From positions 1 through 42,205 of the forward strand of contig JAUIED010000021.1 of the NCBI GenBank assembly GCA_030428905.1: a DNA stretch of 42,205 nucleotides, in the 5' to 3' direction. This document shows, one piece after another, positions 1-8,866 of this stretch. This DNA comes from Gammaproteobacteria bacterium (GTDB lineage Bacteria > Pseudomonadota > Gammaproteobacteria > Pseudomonadales > Azotimanducaceae). The notes beneath the pieces were generated by a model, which saw only the letters and a program-made list of their open reading frames with translations, searched no databases and had not been told where the DNA came from. Position 1 is the first letter of the stretch. The number at the start of each line of letters is the position of its first letter. The position numbers were made by a program, and so were the translations under genes.

Positions 1-722
<722 letters not shown>

Positions 723-835
723 ATATAATCCAACGCACAGCACACCAGTCACCTTTTGTCTGACCGGCGCAAGCCTGTGTCCGGAACTGCTTATACGGCA
801 CACTCGCTTTTAACCAAAGCACATCTTGATTCATA

Positions 836-867
836 TTTCGTTGGCCGAAACTAGACAGCCAACGAAA
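836..867. repeat. Perfect inverted repeat in rRNA spacer
   Basis: The arms 836-845 and 858-867 are exactly complementary (10 bp) around a 12-nt loop. There is no T-run on either side, so it is not a terminator. It is a likely structural or processing hairpin of the pre-23S transcript. Confidence 0.7.
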
Positions 868-948
868 ACCCGCGTTGCATCTCGACTTCGCCGCAAGGGC
901 GTCATCTACATGCAACAATATAATGATATACAGCTACAAATCTCTGAA

Positions 949-960
949 TTGTTAAAGAGC
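949..960 (-). promoter_or_regulatory. boxA antitermination element before 23S
   Basis: The minus strand reads GCTCTTTAACAA, matching the core of the E. coli rrn boxA (GCTCTTTAACAA). It lies about 230 nt upstream of the 23S 5' end, where E. coli also has a second boxA in the spacer. In known systems boxA RNA recruits NusB-S10 (with NusA, encoded elsewhere in this window) to prevent Rho termination. Confidence 0.8.
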
Positions 961-1007
961 GTCCTTCGGCCGACCACGATTACGAAAATCGCCCACCGAA
1001 AGAAAAA

Positions 1008-1042
1008 CCTAGATCGAATACGCATCGTGCATTCAATCTAGG
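1008..1042. repeat. Inverted repeat in rRNA spacer
   Basis: The outer arms CCTAGAT/ATCTAGG pair, then one mismatch, then GAAT/ATTC pair around an 11-nt loop. No T-run follows on the minus strand. It is probably a pre-rRNA processing hairpin. Confidence 0.65.
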
Positions 1043-1082
1043 CTCTTTTCGTGTCTAGTGAATAGTTGCTTACCCTAGCCAG

Positions 1083-1122
1083 TTTCGCTTTTCCTCCTCC
1101 GCTTTCGCTTTCCCTCCTCCGC
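1083..1122. repeat. 20-bp tandem duplication in rRNA spacer
   Basis: Two adjacent 20-bp units, 1083-1102 and 1103-1122, are identical except for the tenth base (T versus C). They are pyrimidine-rich on the plus strand and so purine-rich in the transcript. Transcribed, they place GGAGGA motifs just downstream of tRNA-Ala. Confidence 0.85.
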
Positions 1123-1209
1123 TCGCCCTCTCGCACGTCCGCTTCGCGAACATGCTGACTGGGATGTTTCAGATCGGAGATGCGCACGTTTTTACGGAGC
1201 AAAAACGTG

Positions 1210-1285
1210 TGGTGGAGCCGAGGAGGATCGAACTCCTGACCTCCTGCGTGCAAGGCAGGCGCTCTCCCAGCTGAGCTACGGCCCC
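1210..1285 (-). tRNA. tRNA-Ala (TGC)
   Basis: The 76-nt cloverleaf includes an encoded CCA. The acceptor GGGGCCG pairs with CGGCTCC (one G-U), the D-arm TAGCTCAGCTGGG is canonical, the anticodon TGC lies at 1250-1252, and the T-loop is TTCGATC. It lies between tRNA-Ile and 23S, the usual place in gammaproteobacterial rrn operons. Confidence 0.97.
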
Positions 1286-1318
1286 CTGGAACGTCGGCCT
1301 TCAGGCGGTAGTTGCAGT

Positions 1319-1395
<77 letters not shown>

Positions 1396-1416
1396 AGGGT
1401 TCAATATCAGGTAAGT

Positions 1417-1447
1417 ACAAGCCATTCGTGTGAGAACAACGTAATTC
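1417..1447 (-). repeat. 3' arm of the 16S processing stem
   Basis: This segment is complementary to 3113-3143 over about 31 nt with one substitution and a one-base slip. The two arms flank the 16S gene, so in the precursor they pair to close a long stem, the classic RNase III target that releases pre-16S. It begins 61 nt beyond the mature 3' end. Confidence 0.85.
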
Positions 1448-1507
1448 ACTCGAGCTGGACCTGCTGTTGAGATCCTGACAAGCAGGCTCTCTCAAGGTCG
1501 TATCGTT

Positions 1508-3057
<1,550 letters not shown>

Positions 3058-3112
3058 AAAAGGTTTGTGTTCCACCGGCGAACCGGCTTCCCACCAATCG
3101 ATCATGCTCTAA

Positions 3113-3143
3113 TGAATTACGTGTTCCCACACGAATGGCTTGT
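3113..3143 (-). repeat. 5' arm of the 16S processing stem
   Basis: This is the leader-side partner of 1417-1447. Read as RNA it precedes the mature 16S 5' end by 56 nt or more. The core of about 16 bases (ACAAGCCATTCGTGTG and its complement) is perfectly matched between the arms. Confidence 0.85.
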
Positions 3144-3265
3144 TGCGCCCCGTCGCTGACTACCGTCTCCAGACTGCTCTAGGCCGTCTTTCGACCTTTG
3201 TCGTTCACCTGCATGGCTGCGGCGATCGACACGACGAAACGCATCGTACTATTCACTAAATAACA

Positions 3266-3278
3266 CTGTTAAAGAGTG
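3266..3278 (-). promoter_or_regulatory. boxA antitermination element in the rRNA leader
   Basis: The minus strand reads CACTCTTTAACA, close to the E. coli leader boxA (GCTCTTTAACAA). It lies about 30 nt after the predicted transcription start and directly after a GC-rich hairpin, reproducing the boxB-boxA order of rrn leaders. Confidence 0.8.
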
Positions 3279-3279
3279 G

Positions 3280-3300
3280 CCCTGCGGGGGTGCCCCAGGG
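3280..3300 (-). promoter_or_regulatory. boxB-like hairpin in the rRNA leader
   Basis: CCCTG and CAGGG arms enclose GGGG...CCCC, giving a compact GC-rich stem-loop immediately upstream of boxA in the transcript. By position and shape it matches boxB of rrn leaders; the assignment is positional. Confidence 0.5.
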
Positions 3301-3312
3301 CAAGGGCTGCGT

Positions 3313-3360
3313 ATTATACGGAGCGACTTAAGGTGCGCAAGCGTAATTTGAATTATTTTT
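3313..3360 (-). promoter_or_regulatory. rrn P1-type promoter with UP element
   Basis: On the minus strand a perfect -10 TATAAT (3313-3318) is preceded by a 16-bp spacer and a -35 TTGCGC (3335-3340). The 16-bp spacer and the GC-rich discriminator after the -10 are features of E. coli rrn P1 promoters, which are inhibited by ppGpp with DksA. Bases 3341-3360 are AT-rich (AAAAATAATTCAAATTACGC), like an UP element that binds the RNA polymerase alpha CTD. That element covers the tyrS stop codon at 3353-3355. Start of transcription is expected near 3306. Confidence 0.8.
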
Positions 3361-4621
3361 TCACACTGATCAGAAGCCAGTTTTTCTTGCCTTTGCGGGC
3401 CAGGAAAAAGCGCTGAAAAAGCGCTTCAGCAAACATCAGCTCACGACGCTCATCACCCTCGACCGCGCCATTAACCGACACGCCTCCGCTCTTTACGAGC
3501 TTTCGCGCCTCGCCCACCGAACGGGTCAGGCCCGCCTGTGCCAGAGCCGCGAGCAAGCCCGAACCTTCGTCCACCACCACATGCGGCACGCCGTCCAAGG
3601 CAATCTGCTCAAGGTCGGCCTCCGTAAGCGCCGATAGCTCGCCACCGAAAAGTGCGTCGCTGATGCGCTGTGCGCTGCGCAGTGACTCCTGGCCATGCAC
3701 AAGGCGTGTGACCTCCTCCGCCAGCTGTCGCTGGGCCCCCCGCGCCTGCGGATTTTGCTCGACATCGTTGGCCAGAGCTTCGATTTCCTTACGCTCGAGG
3801 AACGTAAAGTATCGAAGGAAACTGACAACATCTGCATCCGCGGTGTTCAGCCAGAACTGGTAAAAGGCGTAGGGCGAGGTCCTCTCTGCGCTGAGCCACA
3901 CAGCACCCCCGGCCGTCTTGCCGAATTTGGTGCCATCGGCCTTGGTCACCAGCGGCAGCGTAACGCCGTGCACCTGCCGCGACAGATGGCGGCGAACCAG
4001 GTCGATGCCGGAGACGATGTTGCCCCACTGATCACTCCCTCCAACCTGCAAAGTGCAGTCGTAGCGGCGCGCCAGCTCAAGGAAGTCCATAGCCTGAAGC
4101 AGCATGTAGCTGAATTCAGTGTAGGAAATACCCTGCCCCTCGCGCTCAAGACGCGAGCGAACCGAATCCCTCTGAATCATGGCGTTGACCGAAAAGTGCT
4201 TGCCGATGTCGCGTAGGTAAGTGATGACATCCAGCTCAGCGGTCCAGTCCAGGTTGTTAACGGCAATGGCCGCATTGTCGCCCTCAAAGGACAGAAACGG
4301 CGCCAACTGATCGCGGATCTTCTGCACCCAGCCAGCCACCACGTCGGGGCTGTTCAGGCTACGCTCGTCATCGCGAAACGAAGGGTCACCTATGAGACCG
4401 GTCGCACCACCCACCAGGGCGATGGGGCGCAAGCCCACTTGCTGCGCTCGGCGCAGCACCAGAAGTGGCACGAGGTGCCCAATGTGCAGACTGTCCGCGG
4501 TTGGGTCGAACCCTACGTACAGGGTGCGACCGGGTGTCGCCAGATGCGCCTCAAGGGCTTCGCGATCGGAAGATTGTGTAATGAGCCCGCGCCATTCGAG
4601 CTCTTCGAGCAGTCCGCTCAT
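3353..4621 (-). CDS. tyrS: Tyrosyl-tRNA synthetase
   Basis: This cytosolic class Ic enzyme activates tyrosine with ATP and charges tRNA-Tyr. At 422 aa it is close to the 424 aa of the E. coli enzyme. The HIGH signature is HIGH at residues 46-49, and the KMSKS-type loop is KFGKT at 232-236, the form seen in E. coli TyrS. The C-terminal 70 residues carry an S4-type RNA-binding fold (around GEARKLVKSGGVSVNG). The ATG is preceded by GAAGGTGG on the minus strand. The gene is divergent from the M23 peptidase gene and lies upstream of the rrn operon in the same direction; no terminator is visible before the rrn promoter, whose UP element overlaps the stop codon. Confidence 0.97.
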   Translation of the reverse strand: MSGLLEELEWRGLITQSSDREALEAHLATPGRTLYVGFDPTADSLHIGHLVPLLVLRRAQQVGLRPIALVGGATGLIGDPSFRDDERSLNSPDVVAGWVQKIRDQLAPFLSFEGDNAAIAVNNLDWTAELDVITYLRDIGKHFSVNAMIQRDSVRSRLEREGQGISYTEFSYMLLQAMDFLELARRYDCTLQVGGSDQWGNIVSGIDLVRRHLSRQVHGVTLPLVTKADGTKFGKTAGGAVWLSAERTSPYAFYQFWLNTADADVVSFLRYFTFLERKEIEALANDVEQNPQARGAQRQLAEEVTRLVHGQESLRSAQRISDALFGGELSALTEADLEQIALDGVPHVVVDEGSGLLAALAQAGLTRSVGEARKLVKSGGVSVNGAVEGDERRELMFAEALFQRFFLARKGKKNWLLISVKK

Positions 4622-4711
4622 TCGCTAACCACCTTCGGGTCAAACGGCGCGAAAAGATATCAGGCACCCAGCGTCGATACCACGCCGGTCAGAAAAATCT
4701 CTCTGGGGGGC

Positions 4712-4739
4712 TTTTCAGCGTTTTACGAATTACTATACT
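4712..4739 (+). promoter_or_regulatory. Candidate sigma70 promoter for the M23 peptidase-anmK pair
   Basis: TTTTCA (4712-4717), a 16-bp spacer and TATACT (4734-4739) lie in the 237-bp divergent gap between tyrS and the peptidase. The -10 matches five of six consensus bases and the -35 matches four. It implies a 5' leader of about 110 nt. No convincing tyrS promoter was seen in the same gap. Confidence 0.45.
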
Positions 4740-4858
4740 AGGCCGCTGTTGAGACCTGGTTCAAAGAAGCTGCGTAAACTGCGGTTTATAAAAGAGAAAT
4801 TCTTAATGCGCCATTTCGCACGTTCCATCACAAACCGGGCACAGGGAAGGCCGATCGC

Positions 4859-6190
4859 GTGACCAAAGGTTTTCCGAGAACTCACCTCTATATCGTCGCC
4901 GCGCTGAGCCTCGGGCTCTGCTCGATTGTGATCGCCAACCTCGACAGCGCAGCAACGATGCCGGAGCCTGTCAGCATGCCTTACGTCGAGGCCGTGCCGA
5001 AGCCGGTTCCGGAAGATGCACCACTCGCCGCTGCCCTCCCGACACCACCGCAGCCAAGCCTGCCGGAGACGGCAGCGAGCAAGACCACGCGCACCGAAGA
5101 ACATACGATTCAGCCCGGCGATCGTCTGGACGCAATCTTCAAGAGCAAAGGCGTCAGCACCAGCGAGCTGTTCAAGGTCACCAGTGCAGAACCGCACGGC
5201 AGACGCCTGCACCAGATCTATCCCGGTCACCGCGTACAGTTCGGTTTCGACGCTGAGGGTGTACTGCAGGAATTCACCTACACCCCGGGGCCACTACAGA
5301 CGCTGCAGTTCAGCCGCGTGGGCGATTCTTTCCAAAGCACCGAATTGCTGCGTGAACCCGACACTGAACTCAAGTTCGGCAGCTCTGTGATTGAGCACAG
5401 CCTGTTCGTTGCAAGCCAGCGAGCAGGGTTCAGCGATGCGCTGACCATGGAACTCGCCCACATCTTTCAGTGGGACATCGACTTCGTGCTAGACATTCGC
5501 GAAGGCGACAGTTTCTCCGTGTTGTTCCAAGAAGAGTACCTGGATGGAGAGCGCATAGGACATGGCGACATCCTGGCCGCTGAGTTCGTCAACCAGGGCG
5601 AAACCTACAGAGCCGTGCTCTATGAGGATGCTCAAGGGCGACGCAGCTATTACGACCCATCCGGGCGAAACATGCGCAAAGCTTTTCTGCGCGCACCTGT
5701 GGAATTTTCGCGCATCAGCTCCAATTTCAATCTGCGCCGCGTGCACCCGCTATTCAAGAAGCGCATGCCGCACAGGGGTATAGACTACGCCGCAACCGCC
5801 GGAACGCCGATTCTCGCCGCCGGCGATGGTCGCGTGCACAAGGCAAGCAAGACCCAGCCCAACGGCAACTACGTGATCATCAATCACGGCGAGCAGTTCC
5901 AGACGAAGTACCTTCACCTATCGCGATTCGCCAAGGGCATACGCACCGGCAGCAAGGTCAACCAAGGCGAGGTCATCGGCTATGTAGGCGCAACCGGCTG
6001 GGCAACAGCACCGCACCTGCACTACGAATTTCTCGTCAATGGCGTGCACCAGAATCCCCGCACCGTGCGATTGCCCGATGCGCAGCCCATTGCCGATTCG
6101 GAACGTGCGCGCTTCCTGGCACACGCAAAACCGATCTTCGCACAGCTCGAGCAGCACCAGCAGGCACCGCAGATCGCCGCCGCGCGATGA
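4859..6190 (+). CDS. Murein DD-endopeptidase, M23 family (MepM-like)
   Basis: This is a zinc endopeptidase expected to cut peptide crosslinks of peptidoglycan in the periplasm. The 443-aa protein starts with GTG after GGAAGG at 8 nt. Residues 10-28 form a signal anchor, followed by a Pro/Ala-rich linker, a LysM/OapA-like domain (about 80-130), a middle domain, and the M23 core. Zinc and catalytic residues are visible: H305 and D309 (HRGID), H353, and H386/H388 (HLH), so the enzyme should be active. Length and domain order match E. coli MepM (440 aa). It overlaps anmK by 4 nt (ATGA), so wall cutting and turnover-product recycling are translationally coupled. Pseudomonas has the same tyrS/M23/anmK order. 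Confidence 0.92.
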   Translation: MTKGFPRTHLYIVAALSLGLCSIVIANLDSAATMPEPVSMPYVEAVPKPVPEDAPLAAALPTPPQPSLPETAASKTTRTEEHTIQPGDRLDAIFKSKGVSTSELFKVTSAEPHGRRLHQIYPGHRVQFGFDAEGVLQEFTYTPGPLQTLQFSRVGDSFQSTELLREPDTELKFGSSVIEHSLFVASQRAGFSDALTMELAHIFQWDIDFVLDIREGDSFSVLFQEEYLDGERIGHGDILAAEFVNQGETYRAVLYEDAQGRRSYYDPSGRNMRKAFLRAPVEFSRISSNFNLRRVHPLFKKRMPHRGIDYAATAGTPILAAGDGRVHKASKTQPNGNYVIINHGEQFQTKYLHLSRFAKGIRTGSKVNQGEVIGYVGATGWATAPHLHYEFLVNGVHQNPRTVRLPDAQPIADSERARFLAHAKPIFAQLEQHQQAPQIAAAR

Positions 6191-7287
6191 CGCTCCCTGG
6201 CCGCTTCGTCGGCACCATCACGGGCACCAGCATGGACGGACTGGATATGGCCCTGCTGGACATCGACGAACAAGGCAGCATCCGCTTCCTCGCCGCTCGC
6301 ACCGAGCCGCTGCCGCTCACGCTGCGCGAGATGCTGGGCCACCTTGCGCACGGCGCTCTCGACAATGAAATCGACGCTCTCGGGCAGGCAGACATGCAGC
6401 TCGGAGAGTTCGTAGCCACCAGCATCATGGACTTTCTACGACGTCAGGCAATCGCCGCACAGGACATCGTCGCCATCGGCAGCCACGGGCAAACTGTACG
6501 GCACCGCCCTGATGGACAAACGCCGTTCACCCTGCAGATTGGCGATCCGAACCGCATTGCGGAGGGCACGGGTATCACCACGGTCGCTGACTTTCGCAGG
6601 CGCGACATGGCTGCTGGCGGACAGGGTGCGCCGCTCGTGCCGCCATTTCACCAGGCTCTGTTTGGCTCCAGCACTGAAAGCCGTACCATCGTCAACATAG
6701 GTGGCATCTCCAACATTACGGTACTGAAGCCCCACCAGGCACCCCGCGGCCACGACACAGGGCCAGGCAATGCGCTGCTGGACGCATGGTGCGCACTGCA
6801 TACCGGCGCGCCTTACGATGCCGGCGGGCGATGGGCCAGCTCGGGAGTCGTCAACGACGAACTGCTACAGAAGCTGTTGAAAGACCCATATCTGGCATTG
6901 CCTCCACCGAAAAGTACCGGAAAAGAGCACTACAACCTCGACTGGTTGCAGCAGCATCTGCCGGGGATCGACCTTGCGGCAGAGGATGTAGAGGCGACCC
7001 TCGTAGCATTCACAGCGCAATCCATTGCCCGAGATATCCCGGCTGATGCCGAAGCAGTTTTCGTGTGCGGGGGTGGCCGCATGAACAACACGCTGATGCA
7101 AGAACTGGCGGCGCGACTGACAACACCCGTAGCACCCACAGAGGCACTGGACGTAGATGGCGATGCCATTGAGGCAGCGGCCTTCGCATGGCTCGCTTAC
7201 CGCCGGATCAACGGTATGCCTGGCAACGCGCCAACCGTCACCGGCGCCACTGCTGAGCGCGTACTGGGCGCGATTTATCCGCCTTGA
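6187..7287 (+). CDS. anmK: Anhydro-N-acetylmuramic acid kinase
   Basis: AnmK uses ATP to open and phosphorylate 1,6-anhydro-MurNAc to MurNAc-6-phosphate in the cytosolic peptidoglycan-recycling pathway. At 366 aa it matches the family length. Diagnostic motifs are GTSMDGLD near residues 13-20 (ATP phosphate binding and the catalytic Asp region), GSHGQTVRH, NIGGISN and GPGNALLDAW. The ATG overlaps the stop of the M23 gene as ATGA. It converges with erpA, 51 bp away. The gap holds a 6-bp hairpin (7294-7309) without a T-run. Confidence 0.96.
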   Translation: MTLPGRFVGTITGTSMDGLDMALLDIDEQGSIRFLAARTEPLPLTLREMLGHLAHGALDNEIDALGQADMQLGEFVATSIMDFLRRQAIAAQDIVAIGSHGQTVRHRPDGQTPFTLQIGDPNRIAEGTGITTVADFRRRDMAAGGQGAPLVPPFHQALFGSSTESRTIVNIGGISNITVLKPHQAPRGHDTGPGNALLDAWCALHTGAPYDAGGRWASSGVVNDELLQKLLKDPYLALPPPKSTGKEHYNLDWLQQHLPGIDLAAEDVEATLVAFTAQSIARDIPADAEAVFVCGGGRMNNTLMQELAARLTTPVAPTEALDVDGDAIEAAAFAWLAYRRINGMPGNAPTVTGATAERVLGAIYPP

Positions 7288-7338
7288 AGACGTCGTGCAC
7301 CGCTGCACGCCCGGACTTCGCTGACGGAGAGCGTTGAA

Positions 7339-7677
7339 CTAGATAGCGAAGGAGTTGCCGCACCCGCAGGTGCTCGAAGCATTCGGATTCTCCACAACGA
7401 AGCGCGCCCCGTGCAGATCTTCCAGGTAGTTGATTTCCGCACCAAGGAGATATTGGTAGCTAAGGCTGTCTACCACCATCCGCACGCCGGCGTTCTCGAC
7501 CACGGCGTCGTCGTCAGCAATATCGTCGTCGAACGTGAACCCGTAAGAGAAGCCGCTGCAGCCGCCTCCGGTAACAAACACGCGAAGATTCAGGCGATCG
7601 TCGCCTTCTTCCGCCACCAGCGAAGCAACCTTGGCTGCAGCGGCGGCTGAGAAGCGAATGTCAACTGAGTTCGTCAT
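7339..7677 (-). CDS. erpA: Iron-sulfur cluster insertion protein ErpA
   Basis: This 112-aa A-type carrier delivers Fe-S clusters to target enzymes such as the isoprenoid enzymes IspG and IspH. The three conserved cysteines are present: C40 in GGGCSG and C104/C106 in the C-terminal CGCG. The acidic DDDIADDDA stretch after the first Cys motif is typical of the family. It is last in a minus-strand series after the DUF6776 protein and bactofilin, 27 nt downstream of bactofilin. No clear Shine-Dalgarno precedes the ATG. Its place next to anmK is conserved in Pseudomonas. Confidence 0.95.
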   Translation of the reverse strand: MTNSVDIRFSAAAAAKVASLVAEEGDDRLNLRVFVTGGGCSGFSYGFTFDDDIADDDAVVENAGVRMVVDSLSYQYLLGAEINYLEDLHGARFVVENPNASSTCGCGNSFAI

Positions 7678-7704
7678 GATGCGATTCTAACACCAACTCG
7701 GGCT

Positions 7705-8109
7705 TCAGCTGGGACTGTCCTTCTTGCGGTCGGGCAACGGATGCACGTTGTCTTCGCCGGTGAGGTCTTCCGCATGTACGAGCTGCCCCTCGACCCGCGC
7801 ACCGAGCTGCATTTCGATCAACCGGTAGTAGACGTTTCCGTGAATCGCCGCCTTGTCCGCGAGTTCAACCCGCACCTTGCCGAAAATATCGCCGTCGACA
7901 CGACCATTGATGGTCACGCTCGGCACTCGGATCTCGCCCCGTACCGAGCCGCCTTCGCTGATCAGCACCGACGCACCCTCCTCGTCGGCAATCACGTTGC
8001 CCTCGATGTGGCCGTAAACAAACAGCTGATTTTTGAAATGTACATCGCCAACAACCTGCGTCTCCGCAGCGATGAGCGTTATACCCTGGTCTGTCTTCTT
8101 TCTACGCAT
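7705..8109 (-). CDS. Bactofilin-family protein
   Basis: This 134-aa protein has the DUF583/bactofilin core of repeated short beta strands with Gly turns (VVGDVHFKNQLFVYGHIEGN, then VTINGRVDGDIFG and AAIHGNVYYRLIEM), which folds as a right-handed beta helix and polymerises without nucleotide. Bactofilins act as membrane-associated cytoskeletal scaffolds, often for peptidoglycan enzymes. The short charged tails at both ends (MRRKK, DRKKDSPS) are typical. Its start codon overlaps the stop of the upstream DUF6776 membrane protein by one base, so the two are probably translated together. The cellular role here is inferred from family only. Confidence 0.9.
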   Translation of the reverse strand: MRRKKTDQGITLIAAETQVVGDVHFKNQLFVYGHIEGNVIADEEGASVLISEGGSVRGEIRVPSVTINGRVDGDIFGKVRVELADKAAIHGNVYYRLIEMQLGARVEGQLVHAEDLTGEDNVHPLPDRKKDSPS

Positions 8110-8822
8110 CAGCCTGCCTCAATGAGCCAATCGAAGGTCCGCTGCAGGTTCGCTTCCCGGCTACCCTGTCGCGTCACCGTCACCACTACGCGGAGCGGCT
8201 CGAACCCCTCCGGAATCTGCATGGTTCCGCTGAAATCCTGAAAATAGCGAAACCGGTACTTCAAAGGATAGTCTGCATTCGACTCTATTTCCGTGAGAGG
8301 AAGCACTACCTGCTCGCCGGCGCGTTCGCCGACGACATCCAGCGTTACCGCGCCCTGAACCACCGCGCGCCGCGCTTCCACCTGAGTCAGCAGCAGCTCG
8401 TAACGATAGGTATCGGAACCATCCAGAGCGAGAATGGCAAGCTCAGCGATCTGTAGACCCCGTTCGAGGCTCGATGGCGCCATCAGGCTCCGATAAAAAG
8501 TGACCTCTTCGTTCAGGTGAGCCTGAGCATCGTGCATCTGCTCGAGCGTGCCACGAAGCTCGTCGGCCGTAGCACGATCCACACGTGCCGCCACCTCGGC
8601 GTCGACCAGCGCCTTCTTCAGTCGCCTGATCTCCCGCTGTTGCTCGCCGATGCGCGTGCTGAGCTCAAGGGTATCGCCAGAAACCAGGCCGTATCGGTAT
8701 AGACCGTAGCGGTACGCTGCAAAGACCATGGCGATGCCGACCGCCACCAGACAACCGACAACCAGCAATCGCGTGCCGCGCCCATGCACCCGCACGACAC
8801 GTACTTCCCTTCGGCTCGGCAA
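8109..8822 (-). CDS. DUF6776-type membrane protein with coiled coil
   Basis: This is a single-pass inner-membrane protein of unknown function, up to 237 aa. A basic N-terminus is followed by a transmembrane helix at about residues 19-40, a helical coiled-coil stretch to about 105 (TRIGEQQREIRRLKKAL and onward), and a C-terminal beta-rich domain predicted to be periplasmic. The start is uncertain: the longest reading uses TTG at 8822 with GAGG only 2 nt away, while GTG at 8795 follows GAAGGGAAG at a better distance. It sits directly upstream of bactofilin with a 1-nt overlap, suggesting that it anchors or partners the filament. That partnership is inference from linkage. Confidence 0.8.
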   Translation of the reverse strand: MPSRREVRVVRVHGRGTRLLVVGCLVAVGIAMVFAAYRYGLYRYGLVSGDTLELSTRIGEQQREIRRLKKALVDAEVAARVDRATADELRGTLEQMHDAQAHLNEEVTFYRSLMAPSSLERGLQIAELAILALDGSDTYRYELLLTQVEARRAVVQGAVTLDVVGERAGEQVVLPLTEIESNADYPLKYRFRYFQDFSGTMQIPEGFEPLRVVVTVTRQGSREANLQRTFDWLIEAG

Positions 8823-8866
8823 TCCTCGCTCCGCAACATCTACAGCGTCTGCGTATACTACCGTGC

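Larger units (their letters stand above)
723..1209 (-). other. Internal transcribed spacer between tRNA-Ala and 23S
   Basis: This is a 487-bp spacer without protein-coding potential. It holds two strong potential hairpins: 836-867 (perfect 10-bp stem, 12-nt loop) and 1008-1042 (7-bp plus 4-bp stem with one mismatch, 11-nt loop). It also holds a boxA-like element at 949-960 and a 20-bp tandem duplication at 1083-1122. Spacers of this kind are removed by RNase III and other nucleases. The 23S processing stem itself cannot be assigned because its 3' partner is outside the window. Confidence 0.8.

Noticed and set aside
7294-7309. Hairpin between anmK and erpA as a bidirectional terminator
   Set aside because: It has a 6-bp stem but no T-run on either strand; not sufficient for an intrinsic terminator.
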